In this document: positions 15,366 to 23,717 of the stretch, one piece after another
How the letters are laid out: the number at the start of each line of letters is the position of its first letter
Position numbering within the stretch: the stretch's first letter is position 1
Assembly: GCA_051004735.1 (NCBI GenBank)
Contig: JBPCKA010000093.1
Span: 1-64,000 of the forward strand
Reading direction: 5' to 3'
Length of the DNA: 64,000 nt
Source: Euzebya sp051004735
GTDB taxonomy: Bacteria > Actinomycetota > Nitriliruptoria > Euzebyales > Euzebyaceae
Translations under genes and position numbers: made by a program
The notes under the pieces: model-generated
What the model was told of the DNA's origin: nothing
The model's database searches: none
What the model saw: the letters and a program-made list of their open reading frames with translations, nothing else

Positions 15366-16643
15366 CTACAAGTCTCGTTCCAGGGTCTGACGTCGGGCCG
15401 GTCCCACACTGACCCAGCGGATGGGCACCCCGATCAATTCCTCCAGCCGTTCGACATACACCTGGGCGTTCTTCGGCAGGTCGCCGTAACTGGTGACCTC
15501 GGTGATGTCCTCGGTCCAGCCTGCCAGGTCCTCATAGACCGGCTCGGCGTGGTGGAACGCCGTCTGGTGGGGTGGGAAGTGCTCGAACTCACGGTCCTGG
15601 TAGCGATAGGCGCGGCACACCTTCAGGGTGTCGAAATCGCTGAGGACGTCGAGCTTGGTCAGGAAGTGCTCCGTCAGCCCGTTGACACGCCCGGCATAGC
15701 GGGCCAGCACCGCGTCGAACCACCCGACTCGTCGGCGTCGACCTGTGGTCGTGCCGTATTCCTGGCCGACCTGGGTCATGCGCTCGCCGATGTCGTCGTG
15801 CAGTTCGGTGGGGAAGGGCCCCGACCCGACCCGCGTGACATAGGCCTTGGTGATCCCGATCACGTTGGTGATGTGCTTGGGCCCCATGCCGGCACCCGTC
15901 ATCGCACCGCCGGCGACGGGATTTGAGGAGGTGACGAAGGGATAGGTGCCGTGGTCAAGATCAAGCAACGTTCCCTGCGCCCCCTCAAGCAGGATGTTGT
16001 CGCCCCTTTCCAACCCCTCGTGCAGCAATTGGACGGTGTCCGCGATGTAGGGCTGAAGCCGTTCGGCGTAGACGGCATATTCGGTCTCGATCTCCGATGC
16101 CTTCATAGGCATACGGTTGTAGACACGGGTCAGCATGGCGTTCTTGTGCTGTAGGGCCGCGTCCAGTTTCTGCCGGAAGATCTTCATGTCGTACAGGTCC
16201 TGGACCCGCAACCCCACCCGGCTGGCCTTGTCGGCATAGCACGGTCCGATTCCCCGCTTGGTGGTGCCCAGTTTCTGACGGCCCAGGCGTCGTTCGGTCA
16301 GTGCGTCGATCTCGCGGTGATAGGGCATGATCAGGTGTGCGTTTCCGCTGATCTTCAGGCGGCTGACGTCAAGTCCCTGCTCGACCAGCCCGTCCAGTTC
16401 CTCAAGCAGCACCCCCGGATCAACCACCACGCCGTCTCCGATGACCGGTGTGACGTGCGGATACATCACCCCGCTGGGTACCAGGTGCAGTTTCAGCGTG
16501 GTGTCGCCGACGATGATGGTGTGGCCGGCGTTGTTGCCGCCCTGATAGCGCACGACGAACTGGACGTCGTCTGCCAGCAGGTCGGTGGCTTTGCCTTTGC
16601 CCTCGTCGCCCCATTGGGTTCCGACGATCACGATGGCAGGCAT
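15366..16643 (-). CDS. purA: Adenylosuccinate synthetase
   Basis: GTP-dependent ligation of IMP and aspartate to adenylosuccinate, the first step to AMP. N-terminal GTQWGDEGKGKATDLLA carries the P-loop and catalytic Asp; GGNNAGHT with the catalytic His, TTKRGIGPCYADK, the GAQGTLLDLDHGTYPFVTSS loop, and the GWFDAV region follow. The 425 residues match family length. Start ATG 16643. Monocistronic by context, convergent with the RES toxin gene. Confidence 0.97.
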   Translation of the reverse strand: MPAIVIVGTQWGDEGKGKATDLLADDVQFVVRYQGGNNAGHTIIVGDTTLKLHLVPSGVMYPHVTPVIGDGVVVDPGVLLEELDGLVEQGLDVSRLKISGNAHLIMPYHREIDALTERRLGRQKLGTTKRGIGPCYADKASRVGLRVQDLYDMKIFRQKLDAALQHKNAMLTRVYNRMPMKASEIETEYAVYAERLQPYIADTVQLLHEGLERGDNILLEGAQGTLLDLDHGTYPFVTSSNPVAGGAMTGAGMGPKHITNVIGITKAYVTRVGSGPFPTELHDDIGERMTQVGQEYGTTTGRRRRVGWFDAVLARYAGRVNGLTEHFLTKLDVLSDFDTLKVCRAYRYQDREFEHFPPHQTAFHHAEPVYEDLAGWTEDITEVTSYGDLPKNAQVYVERLEELIGVPIRWVSVGPARRQTLERDL

Positions 16644-16717
16644 GTCATACTCCCGGGTTCGAGTTATTCCGGACGGCGGCAGCGGCCGACGGACCGACCA
16701 ACCCTACCTGTCCGGTT

Positions 16718-17101
16718 TCAGACGAGGGGCGCGAACAGGTCGGCCACGTTGCCGTCCGGATCAAGGACCGAGGCATAACGCTGGTCCCAGGGCGCGTCGA
16801 AGGGATCCACATGGCTGTCATAGCCGGCCTGGACGATGCTGGCGTGGACCGCGTCGACTTCCGCAGGCGAATCGCACAGGAACGCCAGGGTGGTGCGGGG
16901 CGACCCTCCCTCGGGCGGCCGCCACTCACTGAAGGTCTGCATCATCTGCTCGGTGTCGACCATCAGACGCAGGCCGTTGGGCATGCTCGCCTCGACATGC
17001 CCCTCACCGCCCTCGGGAAACGGCACGCCCAGCAGGCGATAGAAGCGGAGGGTGGCATCCAGGTCGCTGGCGACGATGCCTATGGCGTCAAGTTGTGGCA
17101 T
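16718..17101 (-). CDS. VOC-superfamily (glyoxalase-like) protein
   Basis: A 127-residue single-module pair of beta-alpha-beta units of the vicinal-oxygen-chelate fold: AIGIVASDLDATLRFYRLLGVPF at the start and YASVLDPDGNVADLFAPL at the end, the typical C-terminal metal-site strand. Metal ligands cannot be fixed by eye, so a binding or resistance role is as likely as catalysis. Start ATG 17101; -10 TAGGTT (17108-17113, minus) lies 6 nt upstream, suggesting a leaderless mRNA. Confidence 0.8.
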   Translation of the reverse strand: MPQLDAIGIVASDLDATLRFYRLLGVPFPEGGEGHVEASMPNGLRLMVDTEQMMQTFSEWRPPEGGSPRTTLAFLCDSPAEVDAVHASIVQAGYDSHVDPFDAPWDQRYASVLDPDGNVADLFAPLV

Positions 17102-17107
17102 GGCAGC

Positions 17108-17156
17108 AACCTACGCCGTCGGTGTGACAGCGGGAAGGGCTGGTGCTGCCTACGCT
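17108..17156. promoter_or_regulatory. Divergent leaderless promoters
   Basis: Minus strand: TAGGTT at 17108-17113, 6 nt before ATG 17101. Plus strand: TACGCT at 17151-17156, 6 nt before ATG 17163. Both would place the transcription start on the start codon. No good -35 hexamers are seen. Confidence 0.45.
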
Positions 17157-17162
17157 GATCCG

Positions 17163-17445
17163 ATGACCCCCGATCCGCGTTTCGTTGTCGTGGGTGCGGG
17201 GGCGATCGGCGGGACCCTGGGGAGGTACCCAATCGGGACCGATCAGACCGCAGAGGTGTTAGGCACGGGAACGTCGAGACGGTGGCCTTGAACGGCGAAA
17301 TCTGCCTGTTGGGCCGACTCCATGGTCTGGCCACCCCCGCAAACGAGTTGGTGTGGTCTGGTCTGAAACCCTCGCGCTGATCGCCGCAGGAGACCCCGTC
17401 GGCAGCCGTTCGCAGGAGCAACTGCTGGCCCGACTGGACGCCTAG
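17163..17445 (+). pseudogene. Remnant of a ketopantoate reductase-like gene
   Basis: The N-terminal Rossmann start is intact (RFVVVGAGAIGGTLG) but the frame then breaks. Further on, another frame reads ETVALNGEICLLGRLHGLATPANELV, the conserved C-terminal motif of 2-dehydropantoate 2-reductase/ApbA-like proteins, and a third ends ARLDA before TAG 17443-17445. About 200 codons of the ~300-residue family are missing, so this is an internal deletion plus frameshift. The promoter-like TACGCT still precedes the start. Confidence 0.8.
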
Positions 17446-17538
17446 TTCCACCTGGGATCGCGCCCGAAGTCGGCTATGGCGGGTTTAGGCCCCGATCGCG
17501 CCCCTAAACGCCGCGCGTTCGACGGAGCGCGCCTGTCC

Positions 17539-18114
17539 CTAGGCGGCCTTGCGGTAGCCCATGACGGCCAGGGGGACGGCCACCAGCAGGATGCCGATGA
17601 TCCAGACCAGAGCGGTCCACACGTCCGTAGCAGTGGGGCCGCCGTTGACCAGGGCGCGGATGGCGTTGACCACCGCGGTCACCGGGGAGTTGTTGGCAAA
17701 GGCCTGGAGCCAGCCAGGCATCGACTCCGTCGAGGTGAACGCCGAGGAGGCGAAGACCAGCGGGAAGACCCAGATGAACCCGCCTGCCTGGGCAGTCTCG
17801 GCGTCCGGCGCGCGCATGCCGATGTTGGCGCTGACCCAGCTGAAGGCGAAGGCCATGAACACGCCCAGCAGCACCGCTCCGACTGCGGGCATGAACCCTG
17901 CGGAGAAGCGGAAGCCCAGCAGGTAACCGACGCCGACCATCAGCAAGGTGGTGAACAACGTCCTGGTGGCATCGGCGATGGTGCGGCCCGCCAGCACGGC
18001 CGAGCGGGCCATGGGCAACGACCTGAAGCGGTCGACGATGCCGGCGCGGAGGTCCTCGTTCAGCGCGATGCCCGACTGGGTCGACCCGAACATGGCCGTC
18101 TGCACGAAGATGCC
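17539..18114 (-). pseudogene. Drug-export ABC-2 permease, N-terminally deleted
   Basis: The reading frame resembles DrrB-type ABC-2 permeases from the segment GIFVQTAMFGSTQSG onward, with DLRAGIVDRFRSLPMARSAVLAGRT (a family signature), several membrane spans and a normal end (AVMGYRKAA). The first ~80-90 residues are absent; the frame fuses directly to the ATPase remnant at about 18115. An intact partner would form the membrane channel of an ATP-driven exporter. No start codon with its own ribosome site is apparent. Confidence 0.85.
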
Positions 18115-18603
18115 GGCTCATCCATGAACAGCACCGTGGGGCGGCCGACCAGCGAGGCGGCCAGGTCCAGTCGGCGGCGCATTCCACCGGAGTAGGTCTT
18201 GACCGGCCGGTAGGCGGCCTCGGTCAGCTGGATCCGCTTCCAGCACCTCCTCCGCCCGACGCCGCGCCTCCTTGGTACTGAGGTGGTACAGGCGGCCCAC
18301 CATGACCAGGTTCTCGATGCCGTACAGATCAGGGTCCACAGCGGCGGATTGACCGGCCAGGCCGATCACAGACCGAAGCGCCATGGTGTCTTTGGTCACG
18401 TCAAGCCCCGCGACCGTGGCACGGCCGGAATCCAGGCGCAGCAACGTGGTCAGGACCCGGACCAGCGTGGTCTTTCCCGCACCGTTGGGTCCGAGCAGTC
18501 CCAATACCGCGCCCCGCTGGACCTCAAGGCTGACGCCGTCAAGGGCCTTGACGTCCCCGAAGGAACGCCGGACCTCCTCGACGGTGATCATCGCATCTGA
18601 CAT
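18115..18603 (-). pseudogene. DrrA-like ABC ATPase, frameshifted and truncated
   Basis: Starts well (MSDAMITVEEVRRSFGDVKAL; Walker A GPNGAGKTT), but a single extra G near 18235 shifts the frame after RRAEEVLEA. The correct frame continues IQLTEAAYRPVKTYSGGMRRRLDLA (ABC signature) and reaches LFMDEP (Walker B). Immediately afterwards the sequence jumps into the permease, so the D- and H-loops and the C-terminal ~150 residues are gone. The system cannot function. Divergent from the MarR regulator. Confidence 0.87.
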
Positions 18604-18683
18604 GTGTCGCCTCCTCAACTCCTGGGACCGACGGGGCCGAGTGCCACGCGACCGGCGTACGCCACCGTAGCCATAACAGTTTA

Positions 18684-18694
18684 AGTTGGCAACT
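18684..18694. promoter_or_regulatory. Palindrome, likely MarR operator
   Basis: AGTTGGCAACT is a perfect 5-1-5 palindrome within an AT-rich island (18675-18700) between the MarR gene and the divergent ABC remnant. The position and size fit a MarR site controlling both directions. Confidence 0.5.
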
Positions 18695-18710
18695 ATTGAG
18701 AAGTTCGACT

Positions 18711-19172
18711 ATGGTTAAGCTCATGGAAATGGCAGTGGAGCGCGAAGACGTCAGCCACGGCGGGGTCGTCAAGGACGTCGTGCGGATGACCTTCGAGCTG
18801 GCGGGTCGCCTTTGGGCCCACATGGATCGGTGTGCCGGGGAGCTGGATCTCACACCCATGCAGGCTCGGGCCCTGTTCCACACCCACGTGCCCGTCCCCA
18901 TGCATCACATGGCCAAGTCGCTGCACTGCGATGCCAGCAACATCACCGGGATCGTTGACCGTCTGGAGGAGCGCGGCCTGATGGCACGGGTGATCGACCC
19001 ACAGGACCGGCGCCGCAGAAACCTGGTGGTGACCGACAAGGGGCGGGCGGTCACCGGCGAACTGAAGCAGCTTTTGGGCCAGAAGAACCCGATCCTCAAT
19101 CTGGACCCGGGTGAACTGGATGTCCTGCACGGTCTACTGCAGCGGATCCTGGATCCAACTCAGGACAGCTGA
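18711..19172 (+). CDS. MarR-family transcriptional regulator
   Basis: A 153-residue winged-helix protein: LDLTPMQARALFHTH (dimer and helix region), MAKSLHCDASNITGIVDRLEERGLMAR (recognition helix), and the wing DPQDRRRRNLVVTDKGRAV, all typical MarR features. The ATG at 18711 is chosen; it lies just after a palindromic operator. It is divergent from the drug-export ABC genes it presumably controlled, which are now pseudogenes, so it may be an orphan. It overlaps the convergent dehydratase end by 13 bp. Confidence 0.88.
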   Translation: MVKLMEMAVEREDVSHGGVVKDVVRMTFELAGRLWAHMDRCAGELDLTPMQARALFHTHVPVPMHHMAKSLHCDASNITGIVDRLEERGLMARVIDPQDRRRRNLVVTDKGRAVTGELKQLLGQKNPILNLDPGELDVLHGLLQRILDPTQDS

Positions 19173-20143
19173 AGGGCCCTGGTCACCATCTCGGCATCGG
19201 TGTTGCCACCCGAGCACACCACGGCCACGGTTCGGTCGCGCACCTCAATGCGTCCCATCAGAGCGGCGGCCAGCGCGATCACACCACCGGGCTCGACCAC
19301 GATCTTCAGTTCCTCCGCGGCAACCGCCATGGCCTGCAGTGCCTCTTCATCGCTGACGGTCACCACACCGGTCAGCAACCGTGAGGTGATCGGCCAGGTC
19401 AGCCGACCTGGGGTCGGGGTCTGCACCGCGTCACAGATCGACCTCGCCCGCGGGTCGTTTACCACCGGCTCGCCGGCCTCGAGCGACCGTCTGGTGTCGT
19501 CGAAATCCACCGGTTCCACGCCATACCGCAAGGTGTCAGGCGACTCGGCCTCAAAGGCCAGCATGCATCCGGCCGTCAGACCGCCGCCGCTGATGGGGAC
19601 GGCAAAGGCATCCAGTCGGGCTCCGGCCTCGGCGGCCTGGCGGATGACCTCAAGCCCAAGGGTGCCCTGGCCCGCGATGATGTGCGGATCGTCATACGGC
19701 GGCACCACGACCAGGTCCCGCTCGGCGGCCAACGCCCGACCGACGGCCTCGCGGTCCTGGCTGTAGCGGTCGTACAGCACGACCTCGGCGCCGTACTCGC
19801 GGGTGTTGCGGATCTTGATGGCGGGGGCATCGCTCGGCATCACGATCACTGCGCTGACCCCGAACAACTGGGCAGCATGGGCGACGGCCTGGGCGTGGTT
19901 ACCGGAGGAGAACGCCAGCACCCCGCGTTCCTGTTCCTGGACCGTCAGTCGGCTGATCCGATTGATCGCTCCCCGAAACTTGAAGGCGCCCACCCGTTGC
20001 AACGACTCGGCTTTCACCAGCAGACGCCCACCCAGACGGGCGTTCAGCCGTGGGGATTCCAGCAGCGGGGTGACCACGGCGTAGGGCGCGATCGCCTGTG
20101 CCGCCTCACGGACCTCCACGATCGTTGGAGGGGTGTCGTTCAT
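19160..20143 (-). CDS. Threonine/serine dehydratase-family PLP enzyme
   Basis: Fold-type II PLP ammonia-lyase of 327 residues. K55 in GAFKFRGA is the Schiff-base lysine; SSGNHAQAVAHAA binds the substrate carboxylate; SGGGLTAG is the phosphate-binding loop. There is no C-terminal ACT domain, so it is of the catabolic, serine-racemase or hydroxyaspartate-lyase class rather than feedback-regulated IlvA. Substrate unassigned. Start ATG 20143. It precedes nothing in an operon and converges on the MarR gene. Confidence 0.88.
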   Translation of the reverse strand: MNDTPPTIVEVREAAQAIAPYAVVTPLLESPRLNARLGGRLLVKAESLQRVGAFKFRGAINRISRLTVQEQERGVLAFSSGNHAQAVAHAAQLFGVSAVIVMPSDAPAIKIRNTREYGAEVVLYDRYSQDREAVGRALAAERDLVVVPPYDDPHIIAGQGTLGLEVIRQAAEAGARLDAFAVPISGGGLTAGCMLAFEAESPDTLRYGVEPVDFDDTRRSLEAGEPVVNDPRARSICDAVQTPTPGRLTWPITSRLLTGVVTVSDEEALQAMAVAAEELKIVVEPGGVIALAAALMGRIEVRDRTVAVVCSGGNTDAEMVTRALQLS

Positions 20144-20188
20144 GGTCGTCGCCGCGGGCAGACCGGCAGTGCGCGGATCTCGACCGAC

Positions 20189-20395
20189 TCAGCTGCGCTC
20201 GATGCGAAAACGGATGCGGATGTGTGAGTGGAACTCAGAGATCTCGGTGCCGTCAACCACTGCCGAGGTCTCAAGGACGTCAAAGCCCTGGATCCCGCGG
20301 ATGGTCTTGGCTGCCTCACGCAGGGCCTTGGTGGCCGCGTCCTGCCACGACTCCGTCGATACACCTACCAGGTCGATCGTCTTGATGACGGCCAC
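20189..20395 (-). CDS. Dodecin-family flavin-binding protein
   Basis: A 68-residue protein with a GTG start at 20395: VAVIKTIDLVGVSTESWQDA, AATKALREAAKTIRGI, then DVLETSAVVDG, and FHSHIRIRFRIE, closely following dodecin, a small dodecameric flavin-storage protein with a beta-alpha-beta-beta fold; the Trp in SWQDA is the flavin-stacking residue of the family. It is short but its beta-strand pattern and length (65-70 aa) are exact for the family. It lies 45 bp upstream of the dehydratase on the same strand. Confidence 0.88.
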   Translation of the reverse strand: MAVIKTIDLVGVSTESWQDAATKALREAAKTIRGIQGFDVLETSAVVDGTEISEFHSHIRIRFRIERS

Positions 20396-20534
20396 AAGTG
20401 GTCCTGTCGTGTCGGGGGTCGGGCGAGCAGATGCTAGCGGTCGCCAGGCGACATGATGAAACTCCCCAGGCGCTAGCCTTGTGCCCAAGGACCGACCAGG
20501 ACAGATGACCGCACCGCCGGAGGGTAGGACAGCC

Positions 20535-21608
20535 GTGAGCACGATCGACACCATCAACGAACTGCTGGGTGAGGATGCCAGCGACCTGCTGGAGCACAAG
20601 GCCGTGGTGGACACGGGGATGCTGAACCTGCCCGGCGGTGACGTGGTCGACCGGATCTACGCCGACACCGACCGCAACAACCGGGTGCTGGGCAATCTGG
20701 AGTGGCTGATCCAGCACGGGCGCCTTGGCGGGTCCGGCTACGTGTCAATCCTGCCGGTGGATCAGGGCATCGAGCATTCCGGCGGTGCCTCCTTCGCCCC
20801 TAATCCGGCGTACTTCGACCCCGAGAACATCATCCGACTGGCCGTGGATGGTGGGTGCAACGCGGTCGCCTCGACCTTCGGGGTTCTGGGCGCGACCAGC
20901 CGCAAGTGGGCGCACAAGATCCCCTTCATCGTCAAGATGAATCACAACGAACTGCTGACCCACCCCAACACCTTCGATCAGATCAGCTTCGGCAGCGTCC
21001 AGCAGGCCTACGACATGGGCGCGGCCGGTGTGGGCGCCACGATCTACTTCGGCTCTGAGGAGTCAGACCGTCAGATTGTTGAGGTGGCACACGACTTCGC
21101 CGAAGCCCACCAACTGGGCATGTTCACCGTGCTGTGGTGCTATCTGCGCAGTCCCGGGTTCAAGGTCGACGGCACCGACTACCACGCAGCGGCGGACCTG
21201 ACGGCCCAGGCCAACCACCTGGGCGTGACGATCCAGGCCGATATCATCAAGCAGAAGCTGCCCGAGAACAACGGCGGCTACCAGGCGCTGAACAGCGGAG
21301 ATTCCAGCTACGGCAAGCTTGATCCCAAGATCTATACCGAGCTGGCCAGCGATCACCCCATCGACCTGTGCCGCTACCAGGTGCTGAACTGCTACGCGGG
21401 TCGCATGGGCCTGATCAACTCCGGCGGGGCATCCAGCGGAGCCAGTGACAAGGCCGAGGCAATCAGGACCGCGGTGATCAACAAGCGCGCCGGTGGGATG
21501 GGACTGATCAGCGGGCGTAAGGCCTTCCAAAAGCCGATGGCCGAGGGGGCAGAACTCCTGAACGCCGTCCAGGACGTCTACCTGTGCCAGGACGTGACGA
21601 TCGCCTGA
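20535..21608 (+). CDS. fbaB: Class I fructose-bisphosphate aldolase (FbaB type)
   Basis: Schiff-base aldolase of glycolysis and gluconeogenesis. The 357 residues contain VDQGIEHSGGASFAPNPAYFDPEN, VKMNHNELLTHPN, MFTVLWCYLRSPGFK, ADIIKQKLPENN, and INSGGASSG, in the order seen in E. coli FbaB (about 350 aa). The GTG at 20535 is preferred to an in-frame start at 20481: GGAGGG sits at a workable distance upstream and homologues begin near DTINELLG. It stands alone, followed by a hairpin. Confidence 0.92.
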   Translation: MSTIDTINELLGEDASDLLEHKAVVDTGMLNLPGGDVVDRIYADTDRNNRVLGNLEWLIQHGRLGGSGYVSILPVDQGIEHSGGASFAPNPAYFDPENIIRLAVDGGCNAVASTFGVLGATSRKWAHKIPFIVKMNHNELLTHPNTFDQISFGSVQQAYDMGAAGVGATIYFGSEESDRQIVEVAHDFAEAHQLGMFTVLWCYLRSPGFKVDGTDYHAAADLTAQANHLGVTIQADIIKQKLPENNGGYQALNSGDSSYGKLDPKIYTELASDHPIDLCRYQVLNCYAGRMGLINSGGASSGASDKAEAIRTAVINKRAGGMGLISGRKAFQKPMAEGAELLNAVQDVYLCQDVTIA

Positions 21609-21626
21609 GGTGTCAATGGGAGGGGT

Positions 21627-21640
21627 CCCCGCTTGCGGGG
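21627..21640 (+). terminator. Possible terminator after aldolase gene
   Basis: CCCCGC-TT-GCGGGG, 18 nt after the aldolase stop, with no T-run following. Weak candidate. Confidence 0.35.
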
Positions 21641-21733
21641 AGGGAGTCCACCTGGACACTGAGGTGTGGATCCGATCAGGGAGGGTATGACGGGTTGTCT
21701 CCAACCTCCTACTACCCCGATCGGAGAGCTCAG

Positions 21734-22258
21734 ATGAGCCGTACGACCATCGCAGCCCTGATACTCGCCCTAGTCGTGCTGGCCACCGCCTGTGCCAGCG
21801 ACGACCCGGCGGTCGAGACCGCTGTCAGCGACAGCCCGGCCACCCCTGCAGACGCCGGCGTCGTGGACGCGCCGACAGCCGCTGATGCGGGGGCGGATCC
21901 TGCCGGAGAGTTCGCCGCCGACCTGACATTGACCGGCGACGCGGAGGTGCCCGGACCGGGCGCGGACGCCAGCGCGGACGTGACCCTGACCATCAGCGGC
22001 GGCCAGGCGTGCCTGACCGGTGACGCCGCCGACGTCGGTGCCATCCAGGCCGGTCACATCCACGAGGGTGATGCCGAAACCGCCGGTGGTGTCGTGGTGG
22101 ACCTGGGCGTGACCACCGACGACAGCGGAGCCGTTGACAGCTGTGGCGACATCGACGACGCCACCGCCTCAGCCGTGGCCGCGGACCCCGCCAACTTCTA
22201 CGTCAACCTGCACACCGCGGACTTCCCCGACGGTGCCGTCCGCGTCCAGATCGGCTAG
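21734..22258 (+). CDS. CHRD-domain lipoprotein
   Basis: A 174-residue lipoprotein: signal peptide with lipobox LATAC (Cys20), an Ala/Asp-rich linker to about 58, and a CHRD domain (about 58-174): LTLTGDAEVPGPGADASADV, AGHIHEGDAETAGGVVVDLG, and FYVNLHTADFPDGAVRVQIG. The HIHEG and NLHTADFPDGAVRGQ-type motifs define the domain, first named in chordin and common in secreted bacterial proteins; its bacterial role is unclear. Start ATG 21734. Confidence 0.88.
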   Translation: MSRTTIAALILALVVLATACASDDPAVETAVSDSPATPADAGVVDAPTAADAGADPAGEFAADLTLTGDAEVPGPGADASADVTLTISGGQACLTGDAADVGAIQAGHIHEGDAETAGGVVVDLGVTTDDSGAVDSCGDIDDATASAVAADPANFYVNLHTADFPDGAVRVQIG

Positions 22259-22287
22259 GTCGCGAGCCGGCTCTAACGCGGCGGGTC

Positions 22288-22376
22288 GGCCCAAACCGCG
22301 CGGAGGGCCGGGCTCCAACCGCGCACAAGCCGGCCCAACCCGCACACATTGCCGACCCAAACCGCACACATTGCAC
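22288..22376 (+). repeat. Degenerate tandem repeats
   Basis: Four imperfect units built on C(C/A)AACCGCRCAYA: around 22288, 22312, 22334 and 22356. The last two are clearest (CGCACACATTGC at 22341-22352 and 22363-22374, 22-bp period). The shared CACACATTG core recurs in the inverted repeat at 22447. Too few and too irregular for a CRISPR. Confidence 0.55.
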
Positions 22377-22446
22377 ATGACGCACCGTATCGCTGATCAC
22401 CGAGTGCCATACACGCAGGTCACAGCGGTGGTATAACCCCGATTCC

Positions 22447-22500
22447 CACACATTGACCAGGCTTGACCTTTCACCGTGGGCACAGCCTGGTCAATGTGTG
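22447..22500. terminator. Perfect 17-bp inverted repeat between convergent genes
   Basis: CACACATTGACCAGGCT (22447-22463) and its exact complement AGCCTGGTCAATGTGTG (22484-22500) with a 20-nt spacer, followed by TTGTTC. The position between the ends of the CHRD and glutamine-cyclotransferase genes fits a bidirectional terminator, although the long loop and weak T-run are unusual. Confidence 0.5.
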
Positions 22501-22549
22501 TTGTTCGTGGGGGTCAAAGAAAGACCCGGAGGGTGGGATGCGGCCGAGT

Positions 22550-23608
22550 TCAGCCTTGTTGGACCGGCGGGAGGTCCCGCGGTCGCACGTAGTGGGACGG
22601 TGTCACTGCTGGTGACCCCTCATCACATCCTGCGGTGCAGTCAAACTCCACCTCGAACATGAATGGCCACTGTTTGCCCGTGATCAGCCAGGTGTCGGTA
22701 ACCGGGTCATAGGCGATGCCGTTAAGCACGGCGCCTGACTTGGGGTCCTCGATGAACCTGCCGGCCTCATCGGCCAGAGCCGAGACGTCGACCTGCGTCA
22801 CCACCGTCCCGGTGTCGGGATCGATGACCACGATCGTGTTGGTGTTCCACACGTTGGCCCACACCAGACCGTCGACACACTCGATCTCGTTCAGCTCATC
22901 GACCGGCTGACCGTCAAGGGTGACGGTGACGCTGGCCAGAACCTCGAAGGTATCGAGGTCGCGTTGGGTCAGGGTGGGGGTGCCGTTGGACATGATCAGT
23001 CGATCGGGCTGGTCACAGATCCCCCAACCCTCACCCTCATAGACAAACTCGCCCGTCTTCACCAAGGTGTCCACGTCATAGACCAGGGCGGTATTGGAGC
23101 GCCAGGTCAACTGGATCAACCGGTCATCCACGACGGTCAGACCCTCGGCGAAGTAGTCGCCCACGACCGGATCCCGCAGCACTTCCCGCAGTGCGCTGCC
23201 ATCCGAGGGGTCGATCTGTGTCAGGGTGATCTGTTCGTCCGTGGCGAACAGGCCGCGACTCTCAAAAAGTCGGTCCCCGTCGAACTCAAGGCCCTGGGTG
23301 AAGGCGGTGCGGTCATGTGGACGTCGGCCGATCTCACGAACACGCAAGTGCGTTCCCGCCGGGACCGATGCCGCGAACGTTGCCGGGGACGCCGAGGTTG
23401 CTGGGGAACCCGAGGCTGTCGTGTCGTCGCCATCGGACTGTTGCGCGTCGGCGGTGGCGTTGTCGGCAGTGGTGCGGTCCGCGGTGCCGGTCGCGGTCTG
23501 CCCGGGGGCGCATGCGGCCAGCAGCACCAGCAGCAGACAGGCGAGCGCGAGGGAGGGCGAGGGACCAGACACCTGCCCAACTGTGACACCTTCCGTGGCC
23601 CTTGGCAC
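22550..23608 (-). CDS. Glutaminyl-peptide cyclotransferase, lipoprotein
   Basis: Plant-type glutamine cyclotransferase (five-bladed propeller) forming N-terminal pyroglutamate. After a signal peptide with lipobox LLAACAPG (Cys33) and a Thr/Ala/Asp linker, the domain (about 88-352) shows RTAFTQGLEFDGDRLFESRG, YFAEGLTV, TWRSNTALVYD, WGICDQPDRLIMSNGTPTL, NEIECVDGLVWANVW, and LNGIAYDPVTDTWLITGKQWP. Predicted to act on the outer face. The start is GTG 23608 or a nearer GTG at 23587. Confidence 0.88.
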   Translation of the reverse strand: MPRATEGVTVGQVSGPSPSLALACLLLVLLAACAPGQTATGTADRTTADNATADAQQSDGDDTTASGSPATSASPATFAASVPAGTHLRVREIGRRPHDRTAFTQGLEFDGDRLFESRGLFATDEQITLTQIDPSDGSALREVLRDPVVGDYFAEGLTVVDDRLIQLTWRSNTALVYDVDTLVKTGEFVYEGEGWGICDQPDRLIMSNGTPTLTQRDLDTFEVLASVTVTLDGQPVDELNEIECVDGLVWANVWNTNTIVVIDPDTGTVVTQVDVSALADEAGRFIEDPKSGAVLNGIAYDPVTDTWLITGKQWPFMFEVEFDCTAGCDEGSPAVTPSHYVRPRDLPPVQQG

Positions 23609-23717
23609 TCAGGTGGTCAACGGACCCGCACCGCACCCTGCCCGACCGACGCGGACGGCGAGTTGCTCTCCACCCACCTCGCCTGCACGTCGAGGTGGCA
23701 GGATTAGGCTGGACGGC

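Noticed and set aside
22288..22376. CRISPR-like array
   Set aside because: Only four irregular units, no constant spacer length, no cas genes; the repeats are degenerate.
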